Assembly: GCA_022266195.1 (NCBI GenBank)
Contig: WHVY01000002.1
Location: 6,897,001 to 6,961,000, forward strand
Origin: Tetranychus cinnabarinus
Lineage: Eukaryota > Arthropoda > Arachnida > Trombidiformes > Tetranychidae
Length of the DNA stretch: 64,000 nt
Reading direction: 5' to 3'
Shown here one piece after another: positions 33,170 to 44,829 of the stretch. The stretch's first letter is position 1, and each line of letters opens with the position of its first letter. The notes beneath the pieces were generated by a model. That model saw only the letters and a list, made by a program, of their open reading frames with translations, did no database searches and was not told the DNA's origin. The position numbers and the translations under genes were made by a program.

Positions 33170-35471
33170 ACGTATATGTGTGTGTGTGTCAAAACCTAAC
33201 AAAATTTCAGATTCTTAGGCTATAACTAGCTAAACGTTATATCATTTTTGATCAAGATGACAGTTTCATGATTGAAGGTTTAATTTAATCAACCATAACT
33301 TTGTATGATCTCAAGTTATTATAATCAAATTTAACTTGTCAGTCAAATGGTCTTGAAGCTAAGTAAAAGAAGAGAATGAAAAATTGTTAATTAGGTTTAC
33401 AATATACAATTGGAAAGCAAACCAGATAAATTACAAAAATAGATGTAATGTATTAATAAATCTTAAATATTTCACCGTCCATTATTTATAAAAGCATTGA
33501 CAATTTCAATGATAGAGAAAAATATTGCCATGAAACATTAAGTCAATTAGCATTGTGTATTTGAGATTAATTGAAAAACGCTGTTGTTTACCATTAAATG
33601 GTTCAACATGTAAACAATCAATGGCTCCAAGATTAAGAGCATTGTTGATATAAGATTGTACTTAAAGCAGTTGTTTACCGTATAAAATTGTGTCTCCAAA
33701 ATGTCACTAATTGTATAGTCTAACAGCATAAATAGATTAGCTGATTGTTCTGTTTCTTTTCTGGTTCTGAATTGATTTACTTTGGCCAGCTGATAGCAAT
33801 TTGATTGTATCTATTGGTACTCAATGAGGAAAAAATATTGATTAAAGTCAATTGATTATTCCTGAGGTGAGATCGGTGCAATGAAACTGTACTCACAATC
33901 TGTCAGTTTTTATCTCAAAATTTTTCCATATTAATTTCAATCTGATATATGGATACAGCTTTTTACATTAAACCAGATTATTAGCATAATTAAGATTTAA
34001 CATTACCACTTAGCATTGTTGATAATTAAGTCGACAGTTTATTGCAACCAACAATTTGCTTTTCTCAGCCTATTGTCAAGTTTCAAGCTTGAAAATGTGA
34101 TAATGAGTGTAAGTCGATTCCTCTAATTTGCTCATGTTAATTTAATCAGTAAATTTGCTGTTATTACAATGTGTTCATCTCACCTTTCGCAATTAGACCA
34201 GCTGTACTCAAATTTCTGGTTCACAATTTATCAAGTTAATTATCATCAACAGGCCAAAGGGGGGAATGAGATAAAAGCTTCAAGTTTACTTGAGCATTAA
34301 CAAGTTAACACTGATCAATCAAATTATTCTCATATCATTGTTTACCCTGAAATCAATTTTAGATTATGAAAAGCTTCAGGTTATTTTTGAGACTCATCGA
34401 TTCACTGTTATGCTCAAGATTCACAGATGAAATCATTAATATAATGGCTAGTATTAGTTGATTAAGGTTTGTAAAGAGAGACAAATTAAGAGGCTTACAA
34501 AATCTAAAGATCAATTTGGTTTGAAGGAATTGGAGTTACTTGGAATCGATAATGATTTGATCATTTTTGGGCTGTTTTGTTACCTTAATCCCACGTATTT
34601 CAGTTTAAGATTAGTCAGATGAGTTGTTTAAGAATACTGAAATTTCAGAACTGCTAAAGGACTCCAAAAGTCAAGAAAATGATAGTGATGAATGAATGAC
34701 CCTAAACTGAATTTAACATATCGAGTAAGGGAATTTTCAAACAATTTAATCCTAGATTATGAATTAAATTTTTCATCTTGGATTTATCTGCCAAGTAACC
34801 GTTGGTCATTACATACATTGGCCAGTAAAGTGTTTGGAAACACTTTTAATGAAATAAATTAAAGATGAATTCACAAATGTCTGTGTATTTCAAGATTTTA
34901 AGGAATTACTCTAGTGACAAATCCATTATTTTACTTGGTCTTTTTTGTTCCAACAATGAGTAGGACCGAGTTCAGTCCCCCACTTTCGGAACTCAATTGT
35001 TAATAATCCGAGTTCATGTTGGCCGTATTCAAAGTGACAAATTATGTTGGAGAAAAGTCAAAAAAATTAATTTTGTTTTTGTAATGTACTGACGTGAGCA
35101 AGAAATGTGAAGGAAAAATTCACTTGATCCGCATAATTTACAATCAAACAGATAGCAATTATAAATTTTACACACAATATGAATAGGAGGTAAATCAGAA
35201 GATTAATGATGCTTCTCTTTGGTTCATAATCGATAAAAATACAATGGGTGTTAAAATGGAATGACGGCAAAAGCAATCGAGTGCATTATAATTGTCGAGT
35301 GCTTCAATTGTGAGATAGCGACACAAGGTTTTATAAGTCTTTTAAATAGATGCCATCAAGCAGTATTGTTCAAGATTTACTTGTTAAGTCTTTTATCTGT
35401 TCATTCAGAAGTGTTGTTTTGTTGTTTAAAAATTGAAGCCAGTGACATATAATTGATTATAATTGTCCAAA
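33170..35471. other. Intergenic; first UGT promoter region
   Basis: A GT microsatellite at 33176-33190 lies just after the esterase stop. A block at 33861-33960 recurs at 38595-38690 upstream of the second UGT (shared gaggtgagatc and tccatatta words). About 35200-35470 matches 38870-39138, both with a TATA-like ggttttata tract about 130 bp before the UGT ATG. No gene seen. Confidence 0.5.
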
Positions 35472-36880
35472 ATGACCAGTGATCCAGTGAAAGTGGTTGT
35501 AACCTCAGTAGATGCGTAAGTTATCCTTTCCATACCCAATTAACAAATATCTTTGTTTAAGAATGATGTTGCTGATGAACAATCCATTTAATTGATATTT
35601 TCTGTAGATATGGGCATCTTAATTCTGCGCTTGGAATAGCACAGAGTTTGCAAAAACGAGGAAACGATGTTTACTTTGCTAATCGAAAACATCATCGTGC
35701 TTCGGTTGAGAAACGTGGATTGAAATTTATTGCTTTGGAAGACTATGAAGACTCTTATACCGAAGCGAATGCCGATTTTTTCGTTGATATGATGACACAG
35801 TACATGGAGAAGGCTGAATTGACACCAATGGAAAGGTTGGAAACTTGGGATGAAAATGACACTAAAATGTTTTTAGGTGTCATCGATGAACTTAAGCATT
35901 TGAATAATGCGCTGACAAAAATAGTGGATGATAAGAAACCAGATATCATGGTTGCTGATGTTATATTTGCTTTGCCGCTTTTTGTGAATGGACCCATTCC
36001 ATGTATACCGCTATACTCGGCAAGTCCTCTCATACTCTATTATGATTACGGTATATCACCAGGAGCTGGACTTTCTATAAATGGAGATAGAGATTTTTGG
36101 AAAATTTACCAAGACAAGGAGAGAGAAATTTATCAGCAAATAAATATTGAATTCTCTAAGTGGTTTACATCGTTCGGATTAGAACCTGTAGATATTTACA
36201 AATTTGCCTCATTTGCAAAACATTTTGGTATTTATGTCTATCCAGAAGCTTTAGATTACGGTCAGGATTTGGGTCCACCACCATCTAATTGGGTTCGCAT
36301 GGATTTTTCTATACGTGAACCTGAAGAATCTGATTTTACCATTCCAGAGTCATTAGCGAATAAACCTGGAAAATTGATTTATCTTTCAATGGGCTCATTG
36401 GGATCTGTCCATATACCCTTGATGAAACGTTTAATCAATACTTTTTCTAAAAGTAAACATCGCTTTATTGTATCCAAGGGCCCTCGTGGTGATGCGCTTA
36501 CTTTACCAGATAACATGTGGGGTGAAAATTATGTAAATCAACTTGCTATCCTGCCCAAAGTTGATTTGGTTTTAACTCATGGAGGTAATAATACAACTGT
36601 GGAGACACTTTACTTCGGTAAAAAAATGATCATATTGCCAATGTTTTATGACCAGTTGGACAATGCACAAAGGCTTGAAGACTTGAAGCTTGGGTTGAGA
36701 ATTGATCCATTCAGATACGACGAAGATGAAATCCATAAGTTGGTTGATGAGTTGCTGGAGAATACTGAAATTCAAGATAGAATTACAAAAATTTCAGAAC
36801 AGCTGAAGAATTCCAAAAGTCGGGAAAAAGTATTAGAGTTGTTAGAAAAGACGGCAAGAACAAAATCGTCTCCTCTTTAA
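35472..36880 (+). CDS. UDP-glycosyltransferase, tandem copy 1
   Basis: Exons 35472-35515 and 35608-36880 are joined by a 92-bp intron (GTAAGT..TGTAG), giving 438 residues from ATG (MTSDPVKVVVTSVDA). GT-B fold, GT1 family. His18 in YGHLNS is the likely catalytic base. The C-terminal donor site holds LVLTHGGNNTTVETLYFG (His339 region) and MFYDQLDNAQR, matching the sugar-nucleotide signature. It has no signal peptide or C-terminal membrane helix, unlike animal microsomal UGTs, but like bacterial macrolide transferases and mite UGTs, which are thought to have come from bacteria. It should conjugate small lipophilic molecules in the cytosol, with detoxification likely. The second copy lies 3.67 kb downstream. 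Confidence 0.9.
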
Positions 36881-39138
36881 TTCGATGTATCCAAGTGCTA
36901 GTTGATGTATCTATTTGTTGATTTTTTGAATTGACAGCAGCGTTAATAAAAATAAAAGAAATAAACATAAGAGCATTAATGTTGATTAATTACAAATAGT
37001 TCACTGGATTTAAGATAAGCTTTAGATTTGGTTGAAAATTTGACAACTAGCAAAGGAAGTAATATTAATATTTCAGGCCCAGTTCAAAATTTCTAGGTAA
37101 GCTTTAAATTAGTCAATCAAAACTTGCCTCATAATAAGCGAAATGGTTGCGTGAGTCTATTTACTATTTCATGCTCATAGATTAGAATCAATAATTAGCC
37201 AATTCAAAGAGATTATGAAATTCCCTGTCTTAATAATCCTGGTAATTGTCAAATCTGAACTGTTTATTTCTAAATTTACAAGCAGGCAAGATGCAAGGTT
37301 GAGCATAATTATCATGAGTAATGTAAATTTAAAATGAAAGGTAAACTTACGATAGATCATCGGGTTGATGAGATGAATTTCCAAAATCATTATATGAGTT
37401 GTTCATTGTTAGAAATAGTCCGACAAATCAGTAAACACAAGTAATAAACACATTAAACACAGCATCAGTTGCAAAGAGTATACTCTACGATCAGTTGACT
37501 CTTCAAAAAACCGAGAAAATTTGATTGTCTGATAATGACAGAGGAAACTTACAAATATTATCAAAATCTTTCATAATGTTATAATTACTTTGAATAGTTA
37601 ACCCAAAAAATCAAACATAAATCAGTCCTGAATACGTTTCGTTGTTAGGAAAAATCACTGTTAGATGTTGTGATAAAATCAAACAAAACCAGTTTATTCA
37701 AAAAATGGCGCAATTTTTTTCCACCGCGCCATCTATAAAACTTTTATTTAGACTTTTATTATAACAAGTTTCGACAAAATTCGTAAGCTTTTAATTTCAT
37801 CAAAATAATTTGATTTATGAAAGTTTTAAACAACATATAATTTTCAATGTTCCTACTGACATCTTTAAGAACTAAACCTCTCTCATGTGTTCTTTGTAAG
37901 TTCACAATAAGTCTGTAATTTGAGAATCATTGACAGTTCCATCATAAAATTAAACTTCAATTCACTTTGTTATTTGCATCAGTTTTTTTGCATAATTTCA
38001 TAATTTTACCATGAAATGAATGCTGTTTGAATGAAGGGTAAAATTCATTGTTTTTTCAACATTTAAATTGTTACATTAACCTTTATCATCTTCATTGTCA
38101 TTATAATCAATCCTCTCGAGGAGTTCATTTGATCTCAAAAAATAAAAACTCAACATTTACTCATTTCATTTATCTTTTGATGTGTTTAGTTTATCGTGTT
38201 GACCATTAATGTACATTATCAGGTAAATTAAATGTAATTTAAGTTGAAATTTAAGTAAAAGCAACATAGGAATAAATTACAGCATTTAATTAATAATATT
38301 TTGATCAATGATTCCAATGTTATTAAATCAGAATTATTAAACTAAATTACATTTATTCATTTTATAATAAATACAAAGTTAAAGTTTAACTAACAGTTGA
38401 ACTCATTTGACTTAAAAATTACTCACAACAACTCTCAAAAGAAGTTGAAAGAAGAACCAAAAAATATCTTGAAATGAATTTTTTTTTAATTTTGCAGCAA
38501 GAAATTCGTAACTTGCGTGCAACTAGTTATTTGTAACTGGGCTGAAAGAACCACAATTAGTCGTTATAAAAGATTAAGATAATCTTCTCTACTCTGAGGT
38601 GAGATCAGTGCAATATAACTGTACCTGCAAATCTGTGAGTTTTTATCGCAAAATCTTTCCATATTAAGAATCTGATATATGTATACAGTCAAAGTCCGTT
38701 TTTTTGTGATTTGATAGAGTACTGACATTTGTGTGAACTACAGGGGTAAACAATTAATTTGACAGTTCAAACAATTAATCCAGTCTAGTGATTCCTCTTT
38801 AGCCCTTCTACCCTTTCCCCTAAAAAATTGAAATAGTATAACTTTTTCAGTCGATATGAATGAAAGATAAATCAGAAGATTAATGTTAATTCTCTTTTAT
38901 GCATAACCGATAAAAGATCTGTTGAAATGGAATGACGGAAAAAACAATCAAGTACATAATAAATGTCGAGTGATTCAACTGTGAGATAGCGACACAAGGT
39001 TTTATAAAAGTTTTAAATAAATGACATCAAGCAGTAACGATCAAGATTCACTTGTCAATCTTTTTAGTTGTACAGAAGTGTTGTGTTGTGTTTTCAAAAT
39101 TGAAGCCAGTGACATATAATTGAATATAATTGTCCAAA
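36881..39138. other. Spacer between the tandem UGT genes
   Basis: The 3' flank (ttcgatgtatccaagtgcta onwards) is almost the same as that after the second UGT. A GC-rich hairpin-like tggcgc..gcgcca lies near 37706-37732, with a degraded counterpart near 41381-41404. No gene was found. This is duplicated spacer DNA. Confidence 0.5.
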
Positions 39139-40547
39139 ATGACCAGTGATCCCGTAAAAGTGGTTGTAACTTCTATAGACGCGTAAGTTATCCTTTCCAT
39201 ACCCAATTACCAGATATCTTTGTTCATTAATGATGATGCTGATAAACAATACGTTTGATTGATATTTTCTGTAGATTTGGACATCTTAATTCAGCTCTTG
39301 GAATAGCACAGAGTTTGCAAAAACGAGGAAATGATGTTTACTTTGCTAATCGAAAACATCATCGAGCTTCGGTTGAAAAACGCGGATTGAAATTTATTTC
39401 TCTGGAAGACTATGAAGACTCTTATACCGAAGCAAATGCCGATTTTTTCGTTGATATGATGACACAGTATCTGAAGAAGGCGGAATTGACACCAATGGAA
39501 AGGTTAGAAAATTGGGATGAAAATGACACTAAAATGTTTTTGGAAGTCATCGATGAACTAAAGCTTTTGAATAATGCACTGACAAAAATAGTGGACGATA
39601 ATAAACCAGATATCTTGGTAGCTGATGTTATATTGGCTTTGCCACTTTTTGTGAATGGACCCATTCCATGTATACCGGTTTACTCAGCAAATCCTCTTGC
39701 ACTCTATTATGATTACGGCATATCACCAGAAGCTGGACTAGCTGTGAATGGAGATAGAGATTATTGGAAAATTTACCGAGATAAAGAAACAGAAGTTTAT
39801 CAGCCAATAAATGACGAATTTGGCCGGTGGTTTACATCGTGCGGATTAGAATCTGTATCTATTTTCAAATATGGCTCCTTTACAAAATATTTTGGTATTT
39901 ATGTCTATCCAGAAGCTTTAGATTACGGTCAGGATTTGGGTCCACCACCATCTAATTGGGTTCGCATGGATTTTTCTATACGTGAACCTGAAGAATCTGA
40001 TTTTACCATTCCCGAGTCATTAGCAAATAAACCTGGAAAATTGATTTATCTGTCAATGGGCTCATTGGGATCTGTCCATATACCCTTGATGAAACGTTTA
40101 ATCAATACTTTTTCTAAAAGTAAACATCGCTTTATTGTATCCAAAGGTCCTCGTGGCGATGCGCTTACTTTACCAGATAACATGTGGGGTGAAAACTATG
40201 TTAATCAACTTGAAATCCTACCCAAAGTTGATTTGGTTCTAACTCATGGAGGTAATAATACAACTGTGGAGACACTTTACTTCGGTAAAAAAATGATCAT
40301 ATTGCCAATGTTTTATGATCAGTTTGACAATGCACAAAGGCTTGAAGACTTGAAGCTTGGACGGAGAGTTGATCCATTCAGATACGACGAAGATGAAATC
40401 CATAAGTTGGTTGATGAATTGCTTGAGAATACTGAAGTACAAGATAGAATTACAAAAATTTCAGAACAGCTGAAGAATTCCAAAAGTCAGGAAAAAGTAT
40501 TAGAGTTGTTAGAAAAGACGGCAAGAACAAAATCGTCTCCTCTTTAA
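39139..40547 (+). CDS. UDP-glycosyltransferase, tandem copy 2
   Basis: Exons 39139-39182 and 39275-40547 with the same 92-bp intron length and phase as copy 1; also 438 residues. His18 lies in FGHLNS, and the donor signature LTHGGNNTTVETLYFG and MFYDQFDNAQR is intact. Relative to copy 1 the C-terminal half (from about the FGIYVYPEALDYG segment) is nearly identical in DNA and protein, whereas residues about 150-225, the acceptor-binding side, carry many replacements (for example DYWKIYRDKETEVYQ, SCGLESVSIF). This suggests gene conversion of the donor half or selection on the acceptor half. No signal or anchor. Probably an active cytosolic detoxification enzyme. Confidence 0.9.
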
Positions 40548-42667
40548 TTCGATGTATCCAAGTGCTAGTTGATGTATCTTATTTGTTGATTTTTTGAATT
40601 GACTGTAGCATTAATCTTAATAAATAAATAAATATAATAACAAGATTAATGTTCAATAATTACAGCTAATTCACTGGATTCGAGACAGGCTCTAGATTTG
40701 GATGAAAATCGGACATTTACCAAAAGAAGTATTTCAAACTCACAAGTTGTCATTGCCATACGAAAAATTTTAGTACGCTTTAATCTGGTAATAAAAAACT
40801 TGAATAATAAGCGAAATGGTTGCATAAGTCTATTTACTATTTCATGCTCATAGACCAATGTCAAAATTTAGTAACCAAGGAGTCAATAATTATATTAGCT
40901 AATTTAGAGATTATGAAAATTCCTGTCATAATAGTCCTGGTAATAGTCAAATCTGAATTTTTGTGGTGTAAGCAAGGTGGAGGGATAAGCATAATTCTCA
41001 TGAGTTATGTAAATGTAAAATGGAAGGTAAACTTACAGCAGATAGATTATTGGGTTGGCAAGGTGAATTTCCAAAATCGCAGTTGAATTATTTATTGTTA
41101 GAAATAGTCTGATAAATCAGTAAAAACAAATACCGGTATAAACATTTATAAAGTAATAACATCAGTTGACTTTTTGAAATACCGAGAAAATTTATGATTG
41201 TCTGATAATGACAGTGGAAACTTACAAACAAATATCAGAGTCTTTCATACCGTTATGATAACTATGAATAGTTAACCCAAAAAATCAGTCCTCATTACGC
41301 GTTTCGTTGTTAAGAAAATCGCTAATGTATTCAATATTTTGATGAAATAAACCAAAAAATATGTAGTTTATTCAAAAGTGGCGCATCTTTTGCTCGCCGT
41401 GCCATCTATGAATCTTTTTTAGCCCAAGAGTTTTATTGAAACAAATTTTTAGCTTTTAATTTCTTCAAAATAATTTGATTATAAAAGTTTTAACCAAAAT
41501 ATATTTTTTACTGTAGTGTATGGCATCTTTACGTGATCATGAGTCACGTAATCTGTTTCTGAAGAGTTTAGTTTTTAAAACTTCAAGATTAACACTTGTT
41601 CAATTGCTGTCCAAAAGCCGATTAACCTTTCAGATCGTGTTTCACATTTTGAGTGAAAAACAATTACGAGTTCCTTTCACTTGCAAGTTTAACCAAGCAA
41701 CCCGACTGTTTCAATGTTTCAGCCATGAGTTCGTTATGTTTACAATCAATAACGTACTTCTGAGTAGTTAAAGTCTTTCTCACAGTTTTTTCTAAGTGTT
41801 TGACAAAGTGAGTAATTTGAGAATCTTCATTATAAATTGAAAATTTTTATTGAAAAATGGTTTTTTATATTTAAAATCATTCATGTTACGTTAACATTTA
41901 CCGTCTTTATTAATCAACCCTCTATGGGAGGTTATTTGATCTGAATAAATAAAAGCTCAAAATTTACTCATTTTATTCCTCTTTTGATTTGTTCAGTTAT
42001 CATGTTGACCATAAATGTACAGTTATCAGGTAAAAATGTGAAAACAAACGTTTGATTAAAGTTAGAATATTAGTTTTAATTAATAATTTTTGCAATAATT
42101 TAAAATTATTAAATCAGAATTGCGTTCTTTATTCAGCTAAAGTCCATTTTATACAATTTTTAACCAATACAAAGTTCAAATACAAAGTACAAACTAACAG
42201 TTGATGAAGACATTTTACTTAAAAATTAAGCTTTTACCAACATGAGCAAAAGAAGTTGAAAGAAGGATAAAAAAATATCTTAAAACTTGATCAATTTTCG
42301 TTCCAAAAGAGTTCATGAAACTCTGATTATGCTAAGCTCTGATTTATCTGAATCAAGTCTCATATTACAGTTACATTGTAGTATTAAATTGTGTTTAAAA
42401 AAGCCGCTTTGTTCATTCCATTTCTTTCATTTCTTTGTAGTGACATCTCTCGGTTTAATCACCTTGATTGAATAAATGGGTATGACTGTTAACTTTTTGT
42501 TTTTTTTCATGTAATTCCCTTCATTTGATCTTGTTAAATACGTCATTATTGTTCACTCTGAAATTAATTGTATAAATTTTGTTAAATTACGTTAAATTTT
42601 TAGATTCTAATTTTTGTAAATTTCTCTCCTTTTAGCGCCCCATATTCAATATTACTTAATTATTGTT
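40548..42667. other. Intergenic, no gene recognised
   Basis: Duplicated UGT 3' flank (40548-40800 resembles 36881-37150), then AT-rich sequence. The 83-codon frame at 41520 begins at a real ATG but is Ser/Phe/Leu-rich with no motif. The last part is likely the YOD1 promoter and 5' UTR. Confidence 0.5.
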
Positions 42668-43642
42668 ATGACTCCAAAAATTCTACCTCTACGTTGCAAA
42701 ACTGCAACTGGATCAATTCAAATTGAATCTTTATATGAAACAAGTACCATAAAAGAGATGAAAGAAGTTATATCCAGTGTTACCGGTATTCACCCTGAAA
42801 CATTAGTTATTCGTCGTGGTTTCCCGCCGATTCCCATTGATTTAACGGATGAAACTAAACCACTCATCGAGGCAATTACTTCATCTAAGGAGATGCTGAT
42901 AATTGAAGGTTCATCTGCTGATAGAGGATCATATGCTTCTAAACCAACCCCTTTAGAACCAAGTTCATTTCCAACTAAACCAACGAGACCTACACAATCG
43001 TATAACGTGCCTGTACAACCGAGTAAAGGTGTATTGATGCGCCATGTTGTTCCAGCCAATAATTCATGCCTTTTTACTAGTATTAACTTTTGCCTTACAA
43101 ATGGCAGATATGAAGAAGCATCTGGAAAATTTTTACGACAGATAATTGCGAAAACCGTTGCCCGAGACCCGATCACTTATAATGAAGCCTTTTTAGGAAA
43201 ACCTAATCGTGACTATGTTACTTGGATCCTTAATGAAACCCATTGGGGAGGTGCAATAGAGATATCCATTCTTTCTGCTCACTACTCTATTGAGATTGTT
43301 GTTGTTGATACTCAAAATACTCGACTTAACCGTTTTGGAGAAGATAAAGACTATGCCAATCGAATTCTCGTGATTTATGACGGAATTCATTATGATCCTT
43401 TGTTGTTGGAACCCTCTCCTTATGGGACTAGTAAAAAAATACAAACCATTTTCCCTAAATCTGATGATATAATTTTATCTTTGGCTTTGGAGCTTGCCCA
43501 TGAAGCAAGAACAAGTAGACAATTTACTGATGTTCAAAATTTCACTCTGAGATGTATAGATTGTAATACTGCATTACAAGGTCAAGAAGCGGCGCGTATC
43601 CATGCTCAAGAAACTGGTCATATAAATTTTGGAGAGATTTAA
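42668..43642 (+). CDS. YOD1: YOD1/OTU1-type deubiquitinase
   Basis: A single exon of 324 residues. An N-terminal UBX-like fold (about 5-80, IRRGFPPIPIDL) precedes an OTU domain (about 120-248): VLMRHVVPANNSCLFTSIN with Cys134, WGGAIEISILS, IEIVVVDTQNTRLNRFGED, and IYDGIHYDPL with His241. A C-terminal C2H2 finger (LRCIDC..H..GHINFGEI) ends the protein. This order is diagnostic of YOD1/OTU1, which removes ubiquitin chains with p97/VCP in ER-associated degradation. Where human YOD1 has Asp at Cys minus 3 (ADNSC), this copy has Asn131 (ANNSC), a third-triad-residue change that may lower or alter activity. It ends 120 bp from the converging centrin gene. Confidence 0.92.
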   Translation: MTPKILPLRCKTATGSIQIESLYETSTIKEMKEVISSVTGIHPETLVIRRGFPPIPIDLTDETKPLIEAITSSKEMLIIEGSSADRGSYASKPTPLEPSSFPTKPTRPTQSYNVPVQPSKGVLMRHVVPANNSCLFTSINFCLTNGRYEEASGKFLRQIIAKTVARDPITYNEAFLGKPNRDYVTWILNETHWGGAIEISILSAHYSIEIVVVDTQNTRLNRFGEDKDYANRILVIYDGIHYDPLLLEPSPYGTSKKIQTIFPKSDDIILSLALELAHEARTSRQFTDVQNFTLRCIDCNTALQGQEAARIHAQETGHINFGEI

Positions 43643-43762
43643 TTTTTCACCAAGCAAGAATACATGTTTCTATGCAAATTGAAGCAATTTATCGATAGAG
43701 TTATAACAATACTGTTGCAATTGTGCGCTTATTATTTATCATGAGTTCAGCATTAAAATTAT

Positions 43763-44275
43763 TCAATAGAGGCAAGTCTTTTTCATGATGCGAAGAAATT
43801 CCTCTTTATCAACGTAACCATTCTCATCTCGATCAGCTTCCATGATCATCTCTTGTAGCTCTTCATCGTTAATATTTTCACCCAACTCTTGTGAAACTTT
43901 TTTCAAATCTTCAAACCTTATTTTACCTGAATTGGTCAAATCGAACAACTGGAAGGCTTTAATGATCTCATCATTTGTATCTTTTTCACAAATTTTACGA
44001 GCCATGAGATTATAAAAATCATCATAGGCAACCATACTTTTATCATCTTTAACAAATTCCGCAGTAATTTTTTTTATCTCTTCTTTTTTTGGCTCAAATC
44101 CAAGAGCTCTCATAGCTAATTTCAAGTTGGTTAACTCTATGGTTCCTTTACCATCTCGATCGAACATATCAAACGCATCCTTTATGTCTTGACGTACCTC
44201 ATCACTGAGCGAATCCATCTTATCACCAGCTTTACCACTTGTCCCACAACCCTTGGGTCGCTTCCTTTCCTCCAT
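43763..44275 (-). CDS. Centrin (EF-hand, centriole)
   Basis: A single exon of 170 residues, typical centrin length. Basic N-terminus, then four EF-hands. EF1 loop DRDGKGTIELTN has Asn at the last position in place of Glu. EF2 (KDDKSMVAYDDF) is degenerate. EF3 (DLTNSGKIRFED) ends in Asp. EF4 (DRDENGYVDKEE) is canonical. It ends in IMKKTCLY where vertebrate centrin-2 ends in IMKKTSLY, so the phosphorylated Ser is Cys here. Centrins are Ca2+-binding scaffold proteins of centrioles and also act in DNA repair and mRNA export. Lack of introns suggests loss or a retrocopy, but the frame is intact. Confidence 0.9.
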   Translation of the reverse strand: MEERKRPKGCGTSGKAGDKMDSLSDEVRQDIKDAFDMFDRDGKGTIELTNLKLAMRALGFEPKKEEIKKITAEFVKDDKSMVAYDDFYNLMARKICEKDTNDEIIKAFQLFDLTNSGKIRFEDLKKVSQELGENINDEELQEMIMEADRDENGYVDKEEFLRIMKKTCLY

Positions 44276-44538
44276 CCAGACAGCACAATTTATGATTTAA
44301 TGATATTCAGTTAAATTACAATGGTTAATAAAAACAAAACAGATGAAAAAATTCAACAAGTAAAACTGCGAGTTGATAATGTCAATTTAACTAGTTCACT
44401 ATTTTATAAAAGATTGGCGCATTTTCATTCTTTTATAATCGACAAGAAATGCAAGTATAACTAAGTATAAAACTGATAACAATAAAACAAGGCGATTTAA
44501 TTGAGATAATTAAACTTAGCTTGTCAAAACGAGATGAA

Positions 44539-44625
44539 ACGGTTACCATTAACCGGTTATTTGGGTAGTGGAGGATCAAAAGTAACCGGTTACTCCTATA
44601 AGAGTAACTAGTTAAAGGTAACCGT
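44539..44625. repeat. 87-bp palindromic element with perfect 9-bp ends
   Basis: Runs from acggttacc to ggtaaccgt with internal inverted copies of taaccggtta, enough to form a long hairpin. A degraded copy lies at 48083-48155, also downstream of an A gene, and was copied with the A/B tandem duplication. Could be a tiny non-autonomous element or a structured 3' region. Confidence 0.45.
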
Positions 44626-44829
44626 AATAGCAAAGAAAAATAAATGAACAGAAATCGATCTCGACTTTGTTATCACTTTCTCATGCAAAAAGTTAAGGTT
44701 ATGAGTACGGTTACTGAGCGATTTTCAGTGTTTAATTGAAAATATAAGTTTTAGTTTATTTAATCATTCAGTTTTGATGAAATATAAAACATTGAACACT
44801 TTTTTGAGTCTTTTGCATGACGAGAACTT

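Noticed and set aside
35755..36033. Minus-strand frame inside the UGT gene
   Set aside because: Exact antisense shadow of the UGT coding sequence; the same shadow appears in copy 2 at 39422-39664.
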